A DNA stretch of 64,000 bases from Ovis canadensis (taxonomy: Eukaryota > Chordata > Mammalia > Artiodactyla > Bovidae): contig NC_091262.1 in NCBI RefSeq assembly GCF_042477335.2, forward strand, positions 13,536,001 through 13,600,000. The letters run 5' to 3'. Positions 45,441 through 57,870 of this stretch are shown here, piece after piece (position 1 is the first letter of the stretch; each line of letters opens with the position of its first letter). Below the pieces are notes generated by a model. That model did no database searches. It was not told where the DNA came from and saw nothing but the letters and a program-made list of their open reading frames with translations. Made by a program: the position numbers and the translations under genes.

Positions 45441-46587
45441 ATGTCTCAGAGAGATCCAAATGGCAGAGCGGATGGATATGGAACTCACCTCCCAGCCACA
45501 AGCATGTCAACATCCATATATATATATGGAACTCTCACAGAAAACAAACTGGAAACTAGAAGAAAACCTCTTATACCAGCAAAGGTGAAAGAAAGATCTC
45601 CACACCGTCAGGTAGAATGTGGCATAAATAAAGATCAGAATGGGTCTGGTGCCCTAGGAAGGGTCTGTGAAGGAGAAAAAGGTCTACATGTGCAGTTCCT
45701 CACCCTGAGGAACCTACTTGCAAGCTAGGAGACCCACTAGGTAAGAGAAACAGAGTGGAGGGGCTTGGACTCTGCTTTCAAGGAGGGCACATGTGCAGGC
45801 TTGCTGTTTATCAGGGCAGAAGGAAACCTATGTTGATGGGAGCCATCTCACAACACTTTTAACCACAAACCTGCACCAGATAAGACTGCTAATATGGGCA
45901 GAACTAGGTGCTGATTCTTGAGGAGATAGGCCCTGAAGAAGACTTGGTCTAGCTCCACAGAGACAGCCCAGAAAGCCTAAGGTGTGGTCTGGGCTGAAAC
46001 TTAGAGCCCACTGCCAGTGCATGCATGGTAGTAGTGGGTCTGACAGGGGTGGATTTTGTCGGTGTGTACAGCAGGTGTCTCTATATAAATGCATCCCTTG
46101 GGTAGATAGACCCTGGGGAAGAGTATGTACTGGTTCATTTCCCAGTGGAAGCTCTACCATTCCACCCACCCTTCATCATAGCTTGGAGCTAGATCTGGGA
46201 TGAATAGGTCCTGGAAAGGTCCTGCAACAGATGCAGCACAGGTCACAGGAAGTAACAGTAGCACCACTCCAATTTATGCACTCAGAGCACCTGAGCCCCA
46301 AGCACCAGCCTAGAACTAGGTCTGGGGAAAACACAACAGAGAAAGGGACATGACCTAAGCCTTTTTCTAGGTGGAATGTGGATTCCTGCACAAGTAACAC
46401 ATAGGTCTTCTTGAGCACTTGGGCCTCATTTGTTTCAGCAATCACCTTCTTAGAGATGGAGCACACACTTAACGACAATAAAGCCTTATAAAACTTGACA
46501 GCTGGGTCATCTATTCAAAAAACTGGGGAGTGAAATCTGCTCCCAAAGGGCTGTGACAGCCATGGAGGAGAGAAATAGCCCCACTTA

Positions 46588-46803
46588 CCATCTTAAGGTC
46601 TTCCCTGGTGACTCAGATGGTAAAGAATCTGCGGGCAATGCAGGAGACCCAGTTCAATCCCTGGGTTGGAAATATCCCCTGAAGAAGGGAACAGCAACTC
46701 GCTGTAGTATTGTTACCTGGAGAATTCCATGGACAGAAGAGCCTGGTGGGCTATAGTCCATGGGGTTAAAAAGAGTCATACACAACTGAGCATCTAACAC
46801 TGT
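46588..46803 (+). mobile_element. Bov-tA SINE
   Basis: Plus-strand tRNA-like head (GGTGACTCAGATGGTAAAGA) and Bov-A body with the AGAGTCATACACAACTGAGC region. Confidence 0.88.
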
Positions 46804-48634
46804 TACTTTCACTTAACATCCACAGTAGAGGCTCTGGATATCACAACGTTAACCCCCTATCAAGAGGGTTGAGAAAAGATGTGGCTGGCATCCATACCAA
46901 TAAAGCTCACACACCAAAAATACTGGATGCACACAGTCTGCCCAGGGATGTTACCACATAAGAACACCCCCTTCAAGACCACAATAGATAACTGTTTCTC
47001 CTAAATTTAGAGAGACAGAAAATGTGAAGTAAATGAAAAAGCAAAGGAAGGACTTCCAATCAAAAGTGTAAGATAAATCCCCAGAAAGAACAAATAATGA
47101 AACAGTCTACTAGACCCCAGTTGAAAAAAAGAGGAAATAAAAATGATAAAGGAATAAAGAAAAATTACCAACAGAAATACAGATCCCTTTGACAAGTAAA
47201 TGGAAACTACAAAGAAGAAGAATAAAAATTAGACAACTCAATTGCCAAGACAAAAACTAACCTAAAAGCAATGAATAGCAGACTAAAAAATGCAGAAGAA
47301 TAAATAAAAGATCTAGAAGAGACAATAATGTAAATCACCCAATCAGAAAAGCAGAAAGAAAAAGACAAAAAAAAAAAAAGCTGCATAAGAGTTCTATGGG
47401 ATGACATAAAACATGAAAACCTACATATAATAGAGGTTTCAGAAAAAGACAGAGAGGAGATAAAAATGTTCTGGAGGAAAAATGTATTAAACCTAAAGAA
47501 AATAAACACAGCTACCCAGTTTCAGGAAGCACAGGGGGTCCCAAATAAGAAATTAAACAGACCTATCCCCAAGACATCATAATTAAAATGGTAAAAATTA
47601 AAGATAAAAAGAGAATTCTAAAGACAGTAAGAGAAATCAAATTCATTTACAAGGGAACCCCTATAAGGCTGCCAGCTGATTTCTCTACGGATATTTTGCA
47701 GAACAGAAGGCAGTGTCATGATATGGTCAAAGTTCTAAAAGGGGAAAACCTGAAACCAAGGATACTTTACCCAGCAAGATTATCATTTAGAATTAAAAAA
47801 AATTGATAAAGATATAAAGGATTTATCAGACAAGAAAAAATACAATGTATAGTAATATTAAACCTAATCTAAAGGATATACTGAAAGCCTTCTCTAAACA
47901 GAAAAGAAGCAGAAATCTATAGGAAAGGAAAAGTCATAATAGGAAAAATAAATATATAAAAGGATTGAAAAGCAATTAAAAATTAATTCATGGGTTAAAA
48001 ATTGTAAAAGTGATTACACTGCAATTAACAGTGAAAGGATAAACATGTAGCTAAAAATGCAAAAAATAATGTGTGCTAGGTAAGTAAAAAATCCTTAAGA
48101 ATGGGTTTGAGCTTATAAGACTGTCAGTCTAAAGCAAATGTATACAGTTATGGATTCAGATACTTGAAAACCAGGGTAATCACAAATCAAAAACTTGCAA
48201 TGGATTCACAAAAAAATAAAAAGAACTCAAACATAATACAACAGAAAACCACCAAATGACAAAAGGAAAAAGATAAAGTACAAAATCAACTGGAAAACAA
48301 GATTTAATATAGTAATAAGTACCTACCCATTAATTATTTAAATGTCAATGGACTAAATGCTGTGATAAAAGACATAGAGTGACAGATTGGTTAAAGAAAA
48401 CAAGAACCTACAGTGCACTGCCTATAAGAGCTCACTTCTGAGTAAAAGGCACAGTCATATTGACAGCAGATGGATGGAAAAAATGCATTTCCCACCAATG
48501 GAAATAAGAAGAAAGCAGGTTAAGCAATACTCAGAAAACAGACTATAAAATAAAAGAAAGACAACAAATGACATTATATAATGATTGAAGAATGTGTACA
48601 AGAAAGGAGATATTACACTTGTTAAAATATATGC

Positions 48635-49984
48635 GCTCATAAACATAGGCAGAACACTCTTTTACATAAATTGCAGTAATCTTTTTTGATGTCTCCCAGA
48701 ATAATGGAAATAAAAACAAAAATAAACAAGTGGAACCTGCTTGAACTCAAATGTTTTTACCCAGCAAAGGAAACAATAAAAAATCAAAAAAGTCAACTGA
48801 CAGACTGAGAGAATATATTTGCAAATGATGTGACCAGCAAGGGATTAGTCTTCAAAATTTACAAACAGTTCATGTGCCTCAATATCAATCAAACAAACAA
48901 GCCAACCAAAGGGAAAAAAAAAAATGTTCAGAAGACCTAAAGAAGCTTTTCTCTCAAAAAGACATACAGATGGCCAAGAGGTACATGAAAAGATGTTCAA
49001 CATCACTAATTATTAGAGAAATGGAAATCAAAACTACAATGAAATATCACCTCACAGCAGTCAAAATTACTATAATCAAAAAATTCACAAACAACAAATG
49101 CTAGAGAGGGTATGCAGAGAAGGGAACCCTCCGACACTGTTGGCAGGAATGTAAATTGATATAGCCACTATGGACAACAGTACGGAGGTTTCTTAAAAAA
49201 CTAGAAACATAGCTATCATATGACCCTGAAATTCAGCTCCTGCACATATACCCAGAGAAAAACATGTTCTGAAAGGATATATGCACCCCAATGTTCATTG
49301 CAGCATTGTTTACTATAGCTAAGACATGGAAACAAATGTCCATCTACAGAGAAACAGATAAAAAAGATGCAGTACATATATGCAATGGAATATTACTCAG
49401 CCATTAAAGGAATGGAATAACTCTATTTGCAACAACATGGATGGACCTAGAGATTGTCATACTGAGTAAAGTCAATCAGTTAGAGAAGGAGAAATATCAT
49501 ATGGCATCCCTCATATGTGAAACCTAAAAAGAAATAATATAAATGAATCTTTTTACAAAACAGAAAAAGACTCACAGACATAGAGAATGAACTTATAGTT
49601 GCAGGGGGAAGGATGTGGGAAGAGATAGACAGCTTTGGATCAACATATACACACTGCTTTATTTAAAATGGATAACCAACAAGGTATAACTGTATGCACA
49701 GCATAGAGAACACTGCTCAACCTTATGTGGTAGCATAGACAGGAGGGGAGTTTAGAGGAGAATGGATACTTGTATATGTATGGCTGAGTCACTATCCTGT
49801 CCACCTGAAATTTTAACAGCAATGTTAATTGGTTATTCAGTTCAGTTCAGTCGCTCAGTTGTGTCTGACTCTTTGTAACCCCATGATCTGCAGCAAGCCA
49901 GGCCTCTCTGATGGTCCATCACCAGCTCCCAGATTTTACCCAAACTCATTAACTCGCTATACTCCAATACAAAAAAAAAAAAGT
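48635..49984 (+). mobile_element. 5'-truncated L1 nested in the old L1
   Basis: ORF2 C-terminal sequence (48680-49480), a 3' UTR and an A-tail (49970-49981) interrupt endonuclease sequence of the host L1. AATATATGCGCTCA before and CATATATGCACCCA after look like a degraded target duplication. A BovB 3' end is nested inside its 3' UTR. Confidence 0.7.
49837..49948 (-). mobile_element. BovB 3'-end fragment
   Basis: About 112 bp of the terminal BovB sequence on the minus strand, opening with the TCAGTTCAGTTCAGTCGCTCA tail signature. TTAATTGGTTAT and TTAACTCGCTAT flank it as an imperfect 12-bp duplication. Confidence 0.8.
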
Positions 49985-50762
49985 TTTAATAAAAGCATAT
50001 ATGCACCCAACATAGAAGAACCTAAATATAGAAAACAAATACTAACAAACATAAAGGGATAAACTGACAGGAACACAGCAATAATAGGAGACCTTAACAC
50101 TCCATTGGTGTTATTGGACACATCTTCCACCTGGAAAATCAATAAGGCAATAGAAATCCCCCCCCCAAAAAAAAACACAACTGACAGTTGAAATTAATTG
50201 ATATCTACAGGACACTACATTAAAAAGAGGAAAAAAAAAAACAGAAATACACATTTTTTTCAAGCACACATGGAACAATCTCTAAAGGAGACCACATAGT
50301 AGGTCACAGGAAAAGCCTCAACAAATTTAAGAAGATAGAATTATTTCAACCGTTTATTTTGACCACAGTGGTACATATGAAAAAGGAAATTAACCACAGA
50401 AAGAAATCTTGATGAAAAAAATGAACAAATGGAGATGAAATTGCATACTACTTAAAAAATGAATCAATAGTGAAATCAAAGAGGGCATCAGAAGATACCT
50501 CAAGAAAAATAACAATGAAAACACAACCTTACAAAATCCATAAGATGCAGATCTAAGAGGGAACTTTGTTGACACAGGCCTTCCCCAAGAAACAAGACAA
50601 ATCTCATATAAACAACCTAAACTACCATCTTAAAAAATAGAAAACAAAAACAAAACAAATAAAACCCAAGTCAGCAGAAGGACCAAATAAAGATCAGAGA
50701 ATACATAAATAAAATAGGTAAAAACAATAGAAAAGATCAATGAAACCAAGAACTATTTTTTT

Positions 50763-51068
50763 GACAGTAAAAATCTTGGTCTTTTATTTGCTCAAGGCCA
50801 GCTTTTGCAGGCACTGAGGCCCCAAGACTTCCAGAAGGGATGGGGGTGGTGAGCCATCCTGCCTCCCAGGTGCTGCCTGCCCCATTCTGCTTCCTGCAGG
50901 AGATAGGAGAGTAGATAAAGTATACCCTTGCACCATCAAGTATCTCAATTTTGTGTGTGTGTGTGTCAATAGCTCAGTTGTGTCTGACTCTGTAACCTAT
51001 GGACTGTAACCCACCAGGCTCCTCTGTCCAAGGGAATTTCCAGGCAAGAATACTGGAGTGGGTTGCCA
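50763..51068 (-). pseudogene. Retroposed transcript 3' end fused to a Bov-A unit
   Basis: Read on the minus strand: a Bov-A unit (about 51075-50970), a short (CA)n run, unique sequence of about 190 bp ending in GAGCAAATAAAAGACC (a polyadenylation signal), about 25 more bases, and an A-run. AGAACTATTTTTT before and AGAAGTATTTTTT after look like a target duplication. A TCTCCTATCTCCTGCAG tract in the middle looks like a splice acceptor. The source gene was not recognised. Confidence 0.6.
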
Positions 51069-51514
51069 TTTCCTTCTCTAGAAGTATTTTTTAAAGAAAA
51101 TAAACAGCACTTGCAAACCTCTAATCAGACTCACCAAGAAGAAAAGACAGAGGATCCAAATAAACAAAATAATTCAGAAAGAGGAGAAATAGCAACCAAG
51201 TCCATAGAAATGCAGTAGAATTAAATGAGAAACCCTTGAACAGTTATATGCCAACAAACTAAACAACTTCAAAGAAATGGACACTTCTAGAAGCATACAG
51301 CCTGCCACAATTGAGTCAAGAAAAAACAGATAATTTGAACAGACTGATCACAAGAAGTGAAATAAAATCAGTATTTAAAAACAATAACAATCACCTTCCT
51401 GAAAACAAAAGTCCAGAACCCTGTATCTTAATTGGGAATTTCTATAAAACATACAAAAATACTTATATCTATTCATCTCAAACTCTCCCAAAAGATTGAA
51501 GAGAACACTTTCAT

Positions 51515-52218
51515 GTTTTTAATATAAATTTATTTATTTTAATTGTAGGTTAATTACTTTACAATATTGTATTGGTTTTGCCATACATCAACATGAATCC
51601 ACCACAGGTATACACGTGTTCCCCATCCTGGACCCCCCTCTCTCCTCTCTCCCCGTACCATCCCTCTGGGTCGTCCCAGTGCACCAGCCCCAACCATAGA
51701 GTATCATGCATTGAACCTGGACTAGTGATTCATTTCATATATGATATTACATATGTTTCGATGCCATTCTCCCAAATCATCCCACCCTCTCCCTCTCCCA
51801 CAGAGTCCAAAAGACTGTTCTGTACATCTGTCTCTTTTGCTGTGTCGCATACAGGGTTATCATTACCATCTTTCTAAATTCCATATATATGCGTTAGTAT
51901 ACTGTATTGGTGTTTTTCTTTCTGGCTTACTTCACTCTATAATAGGCTCCAGTTTCGTCCACCTCATTAGAACTGATTCAAATGTATTCTTTTTAATGGC
52001 TGAGTAATACTCCATTGTGTAAATGTATCACAGCTTTCTTATCCAAAGGTCTGCTGATGGATATCTAGGTTGCTTCCATGTCCTGGCTATTATAAACAGT
52101 GCTGCGATGGACATTGGGGTACACGTGTCTCTTTCAATTCTGGTTTCCTTGGTGTGTATGCCCAGCAGTGGGATTGCTGGGTCATATGGCAGTTCTATTT
52201 CCAGTTTTTTAAGGAATC
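51515..52218 (-). mobile_element. 5'-truncated L1, minus orientation
   Basis: The reversed 3' UTR (CAATTTATTT-type A/T tail at 51515, TGTATTGGTTTTGCCATACA) is followed by the ORF2 C-terminal segment, readable on the minus strand as [20 protein letters not shown] near 52218-52160. It is one of the younger L1 copies in the window. Confidence 0.9.
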
Positions 52219-52475
52219 TCAACACATGCTTGTTTTGGTTTCTGGTGAGAGTGTCATCCTTACTTGCAGACACCCGCCTTTGTGCTATTTTTGTGAGGCA
52301 GAGAGAGACACAATAAGCTGTCTGGTGTCTCCTATTCAAGGATATTAATCCTATTGGATCAGGGCCCCACCCTATGACATCATTTAACCTTAATTATTTC
52401 CTTACATATTATATCTTCAAATACAATTGGATTTGTATTTTGGCTATATTTGTCACATTGGATATATATACTCCT
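52219..52475 (-). repeat. MaLR-type LTR fragment (MST/THE1-like)
   Basis: The stretch CCTATTGGATCAGGGCCCCA (about 52352-52371), then CATTTAACCTTAATTATTTCC and CAAATACAATTGGATTTG, is the reverse of the characteristic internal part of mammalian MaLR LTRs. Confidence 0.6.
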
Positions 52476-52816
52476 TAAAGCTATTGTCCTGTAATTTTCT
52501 TATTTTTTTCTGTAATTTTTCTTATTTTTGGTACTGTCACTGTCTGGTTCTGTTATCAGGGTGATAGGTAATCTATGATATTTTGCTATGGTGCCCAAGA
52601 AAATAATACAGCAACAAAATAATAGCTCATTTCTGTCTAGTTTGTAAGGAATTAACAATACTACAATAGCACAACCCTGCATACGAGAATCTCATGTTTA
52701 TATTTAAACCAGAAAGTGATAATCTTATTATTTCTTGGGATAAAGCTAGCCTTCTCCTAATATCTTTATTGTTTTATAATTCAGGTTCCTATCTATATTT
52801 CTCATGAGATAACATT

Positions 52817-53028
52817 GCCATACTTAGTTGCTCAGTCATATCTGACTCTTTGCAACCCCATGGACTTTAGCCCACCAGGCTCCTGTGTCCATAGGGATTC
52901 TCCAGGCAAGAATACTTGAGAGGGTTGCCATGTCCTCCTCCAGGTGATCTTCCCTACTTAGGGATTGAACCCAGGTCTACCTCAATGTAGGCAGATTCTT
53001 TACCGTCTGAGCCACCAAGGAACACTGC
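52817..53028 (-). mobile_element. Bov-tA SINE
   Basis: Minus-strand Bov-A body then tRNA-like head; ends TCTGAGCCACCAAGGAACA. Confidence 0.9.
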
Positions 53029-54400
53029 TTGTATGCAAAGTGATAGAAGTCAAATTTCTTTTTATTTATTTATTTATTCAATTGTCTTAATACCATTTCT
53101 TGAAAAAAGCTAGCTTCATTACTCTGAAGTTCTATACTTGTTAAGAATTAAACATCTTTGTGCAGGGGATTATTTCTGAACTTTCTTTTTTATTCAGTTT
53201 TCTCTCTATGATTGTAACAATGTCCAATATTTTAATTAGCCTTGAAATGCATTTTGATGTCTGGTAAAAGTAATTCTTCTTTTCCCCTTCATTGCCTAAT
53301 TATATTTGGTTGTTAGCACTTGCATATGCCTTTTATACTAACCCTAGATAGTCATACACACACTCATTTTCACTGGGTTTCTAGATAACCCATGGATAAA
53401 ATTTTCATATATTGATGTTCTTGAAATATTACATCTTTACTTCTTTATAATAGAATAATTCTCAATGTATTTAGGACATCCCAAATTTCTCTCAATTATA
53501 GTTTATATATTTCTATGTAAGTATCTCTATTTATAAAATATTAAAAACGCATCTTTAGTTCTATAGTTCTAAAATTTTGTTTCTAACTGTTCACTATAGA
53601 CATGCAAATATACAATTGGTTTTTATATATTGATTTTTCTCAATGGCTTTGCTAAATTTATTACTTCAAATAATTCAACTGTAGATTCTTCTCTATTTTC
53701 AACTGTCCCCCCTGTTGATAACTCTTTTCCAATTGTAATATGCTGTATTTATTTACTTTCCTTAATACAGTAGATAAGACTTTAAGTAAAATTGTAAATA
53801 TAAATGTTGGTTGATGACACTGTGCCTCATTCTTGGTGTCAGAGGATAATCTTTGTGCATTTCTACATTTATATTAATCAGTAAGACATTTATCTAGAGT
53901 TCTAAAAGAATATTTCTTTATTCAGTTAGGGAAATTCATTTCTGTTCCTGTTGCCCCAATAATTTTATCAGAAATGCATATTGCTTAAACATAAAAAATT
54001 GGATTTTTGAGAGTTTATTATTTTTTCTCCTTAATATTTTAATGTGGTTATTTATACTAGTTGATTTTCTTTTCATCATTCCTAGAAACATCTTTATCTC
54101 AAGTGCTCTTAAATACTTTTCAGCATACATTACAGATGTATATAACTTCCACTCTTTGGTATGTATGGTGCTGTTCTCAATGCAGCTTGCAAGTAGCATC
54201 TTAGAAACACCTTTAACTACAAGTATTCTCAAACACTTCTCTGCATACATTTCAGAATGGGTGTAACTTCTTTTCACTGATATAACACTGTTCCAAATGG
54301 GCTTGCAAACAGCATTTTAAATGCATCTTGAAGTTAGTGTTCTTAGAAACATCTTTGTGTGTGGTGTTGTGTGCATGCATATGAATTAGTTCTTTCCTTT
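53029..54400. other. AT-rich sequence, possibly very old L1
   Basis: Low-complexity AT-rich DNA. It lies between minus-strand L1-derived pieces and may be decayed L1, but I could not place it. No gene was seen. Confidence 0.35.
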
Positions 54401-54404
54401 TATT

Positions 54405-54740
54405 TATTTCTTAATGATATATACATGACTTAAACCATTATATTAGTTTCAGGTATACAATAAAATAATTTGGTATTTGTTTATACTGTGAAATGATCAC
54501 CCCAATAAGTCTAGTTATAACACCCCTCACCACATATAGCTATAATGTGTTTTTTTTTTAAATGATGAGAAATTTGAGATCTACTTTCTAAGTAACTTTC
54601 AGTACACAACATATTATTATTAACTATAGTCATCATTATACCTCCAGGACTTATTTATTTTATAACTGGAAGTTTGTTCCTTTTGGCTACCTTCACTCTT
54701 TTTACCTAGTCCCATCCCTGGGTATGGAAATCACTTATTT
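54405..54740 (-). mobile_element. Old L1 3' UTR fragment
   Basis: The sequence ACTATAGTCATCATTATACC and CCAGGACTTATTTATTTTAT (about 54625-54665) is the reverse of the 3' UTR of old mammalian L1 subfamilies. Confidence 0.65.
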
Positions 54741-54869
54741 GTTTTCTATATGAATAAATGTGTTATTTTTTCCAATTGATTTTTAAATATTGACATAATG
54801 AGAACTAACTCTTCTTTGTTTTATGTTCACTCTTTTATAGATCACTGCACTTCATATTTCAATTTTCCT

Positions 54870-56060
54870 GAAATTTGCATCAAAGTTTATAAGCAACATG
54901 GGTCTGTAATGATCCTTATTTCATACTTAATAGAATTTATTGTGAATTTATCTGGGCCTGGAGTTTTCATTCTATGAAGGTTTTTAATTATAATTAATTT
55001 TAAAAGTTAGAAGGCTAATCATACTTCCCATTTACTTCCACTTTAGTTATGATCATTTATTTACCAGGAAGCTTAAAATTTGAACTACATTTTTATATTT
55101 GAAAGGCCTAATGTTCATGATACAATCTTATGATCTTTTTAAGTATATATAAACAGTAGAGATGTCACTGTTTTTCATTCTTGATTTTGGTTAGTTGAGA
55201 AATCTCTATTTTATCTCTTCAGTGAAGCATACTAGAGGTTTATCTGAATTATTTAACTTATCAAAGAACAAGCCTCTGTCTATTCTCCTTGTTATACGTT
55301 TGCTTTCCTTTATTAATTTCTGTTCTTATTTTTGTCATTTCTTTACATATGTGTTCTTTCTGCTAAATTTGTTGTCAATTTTGTAATATAATGTACATTT
55401 ATAAGGGCTTCCCAAGTGGCTCAGTGGAAAAGAATCTACCTGCCAATGCAGGAGACACAGGAGAAGCAAGTTTCATCCCTGGGTCAGGAAAATGCCCTGG
55501 GGGAGGAAATGGCAACCCACTCCAGTATTCTTGCCTGGAGAATTCCATGGACAGATAAGCCTGGTGGGCTACAGTCCATGGTGTCACAGAGAGTCACACA
55601 TGACTGAGTAACTAAGAATGCACATACATTTGTAATTATCTAAATTTAGTGATTGTATCAGAAATAATGACTTTCTCATTTTCTAATATATTTATTTCAA
55701 TCTACAAAATTTTCTCCAAGTATTGCTTTCCACCCAGCATACAAACTTTTATATAACACTTCATTATTAATCAAATAATATTTTCTGATTCATTTTCTAA
55801 TTGTTTTAATTGACAGGTGAGTGATTTAGAAATGTATTTATTAATATCCTGACATATAAATGATTTTTCTAGCTGTATTTTGTTATTGATTTCTGATTCA
55901 ATTTCAGTCTGGGCTTAGAGAATATATTCTAAATTATTTCAAGCCTTTGAAATTGTTGAGACATCTTTTAGGCCCAATATGTAAATTTTAATAAGTGTTT
56001 GATGTGTAATTTTCACCGACAAGATTTGGTCAGCAGTGTTAATAGTGTACAAAAACCTAT
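54870..56060 (-). mobile_element. Old L1 ORF2 region, interrupted by Bov-tA
   Basis: Reversed polymerase and upstream sequence: TTTATCTGGGCCTGGAGTTT at about 54946 corresponds to the conserved SPGPD region, and 55900-55980 to the region before the polymerase. A Bov-tA at 55405-55613 splits it. No open frame. Confidence 0.65.
55394..55631 (+). mobile_element. Bov-tA SINE with target duplication
   Basis: Plus-strand tRNA-like head (GGCTTCCCAAGTGGCTCAGT) and Bov-A body. TACATTT at 55394-55400 and 55625-55631, with similar adjoining bases, marks the duplication. Confidence 0.88.
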
Positions 56061-57345
56061 CAACTTTCTGTTTGTTTTTTTTCTACCCCTCGGCTTATTC
56101 AATCAATTACATTCTCGTCCTCTAGTGGCCAGAAATATGCACTTTTTTATGTTTCTTGTGGGAAATGAACATTGTCTGGTCAGCTGGGTATGATTGCTTG
56201 TAATTCTCCTTAATAACAGCATAAAGTTTTTGGAGGATGAAAGAAACAGGGCAAAAACATAGGAAACTATATATGTATTTTTATGTTTTAAAAATATATT
56301 TTTAAAAAAAGAAAAAAACACTCCTTCTTCAAGAAACAAAGATTCAAATTAATTCTATTTCCCTTCCCCTCCCCATGGTGGCAGCATGCAGGTCCAAGTG
56401 CACACCTGGCATAACATCTATGTGCCCCTCTAAAGAGGAGAAGGCAGCAGGACTCCAACATCATTATGACATTCCTGCCCCAGCTCTGCATTCATCTTCT
56501 TTTCCCTGCCACTTGAAAACAACGTTTCATCTTTCCTTACGAATGTATTTAAGGCTAAATGTTCTACTTCAGTGAATGGTCTTAGGTTTATTCTAAGTGT
56601 TTATACCTGGCATATTTCAGTATTCAGTTGAAATTTTTGTTGTTGTTGTTGAGTTCTTCTATAACTCATAGGTGATTTAGGTTCTTTAATGCTCTCTCTC
56701 AAATTTTATTCCAAGTCTTTCTTTTTTTATTTTAAAAAATTTATTTATTTTTTTTGCTCTTATACTTAACTAGTTTCTATCATTGATCTATATGTAAATA
56801 TCAGCTTTATTAAAAGTGTTTAATCTAGGTTATGACTAGAAATTAAAATTTAAATATGTTTTAGGCCTATAAAATAAATGAACACAAATAAATTCTGCTA
56901 ACCACACTACAATATACACATAGAGAATTCTTGGCACTTGCAGAAAAACATTTAGAGTTTTTCTTGAAATTTCAGTGTTTGATTATACAGGTAGTTCCAT
57001 GTAATTTTCATAATCAGAGAAGTTTTGTGATACTATATTTGAATGGCTTTAAAATAATTAATATCTTTTAAATCTGTATTAAAATATGGAATTAGAAATA
57101 CATCTTTGAGTAACTTTTGTGTTTCTGGTTACTTGTTATCTAGTGATTCATTCATGGTGATTAGACTCTTCATAACAGCCCACCCTCATACAGAATGAGT
57201 GAGATAATGCCTGTCCCAAGCAGACTCCCATACAATTATTAATACAAGTGATTTGGGAACAAAACATGCTGCACAAAGGTACCTACAACTGAAATTCCCT
57301 TTTTGATAATATATTTCATTGTGCTTGGCTTTAAAGTTCAACTTA
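56061..57345. other. AT-rich sequence, nothing firmly identified
   Basis: A GC-richer island at 56360-56530 has no recognisable gene. Part of the rest may be decayed L1. Confidence 0.35.
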
Positions 57346-57445
57346 TTTTGAAGTTTTCTTAAGGTGTAATTGATGTACAAAAAACAAATAACTGCACATA
57401 ATTAATGTATGGAATTTGGTGAGTTCTAGAAAACTGTCTTTATAA
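57346..57445 (-). mobile_element. Old L1 3' UTR fragment
   Basis: TAAGGTGTAATTGATGTACA and the following ACTGCACATAATTAATGTAT resemble the reversed end of old L1 elements. Confidence 0.55.
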
Positions 57446-57639
57446 ATTTCAAAATAGAAATCAGTTTTTCCATCAGTATAAGAAAATAAATACTTATCCC
57501 CTACCTCTTCTGTACCAGGAACCTGCAGGGATTATTCCAGTTTCCAGACAGCAGAAAATGGAGACTAACACAGTTGCTCCAGCCACAGTATCCTTTGGGC
57601 AATTCTAAATTACCAAATAATTTTATCTAAAAAATTATT

Positions 57640-57870
57640 CTTGTAAACACTGTTCCAATAATTTTATAATAATTATTTCATTTAATACTCACAGCAAACC
57701 TGGGAACTGATTGCTCTTATTATTATGATAGTTTTTGTTTGCCAGATAAGATAAAAAAGTGTTTAATTTGCACAAGATAAATTCTTAGAGAGCACTGCAT
57801 TCAGATTTGAACCCCTAATGTCTGATTTTTAATCTTCCTTCCCTGCACCCTACAGTAGTGCTTAAACGTT
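57640..57870 (+). mobile_element. MIR SINE
   Basis: Matches the MIR core order: TTTCATTTAATACTCACAGC, ATTATTATGA, a degraded middle, then ATTCAGATTTGAACCCCTAA. This is an ancient mammal-wide SINE, so the locus here is old, ancestral DNA. Confidence 0.7.

Larger units (their letters stand above)
45441..51500 (+). mobile_element. Old L1 with several nested insertions
   Basis: It opens with an L1 5'-end-like stretch (ATCCAAATGGCAGAGCGGAT at about 45454), then 5' UTR, ORF1-related sequence at about 47000-47860, endonuclease sequence at about 48300-48610, further endonuclease sequence at 49985-50600, and polymerase-region sequence to about 51500. Insertions split it: a Bov-tA (46588-46800), a truncated L1 (about 48635-49984) and a retroposed transcript fragment (50763-51068). 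Frames are heavily degraded. Confidence 0.7.
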
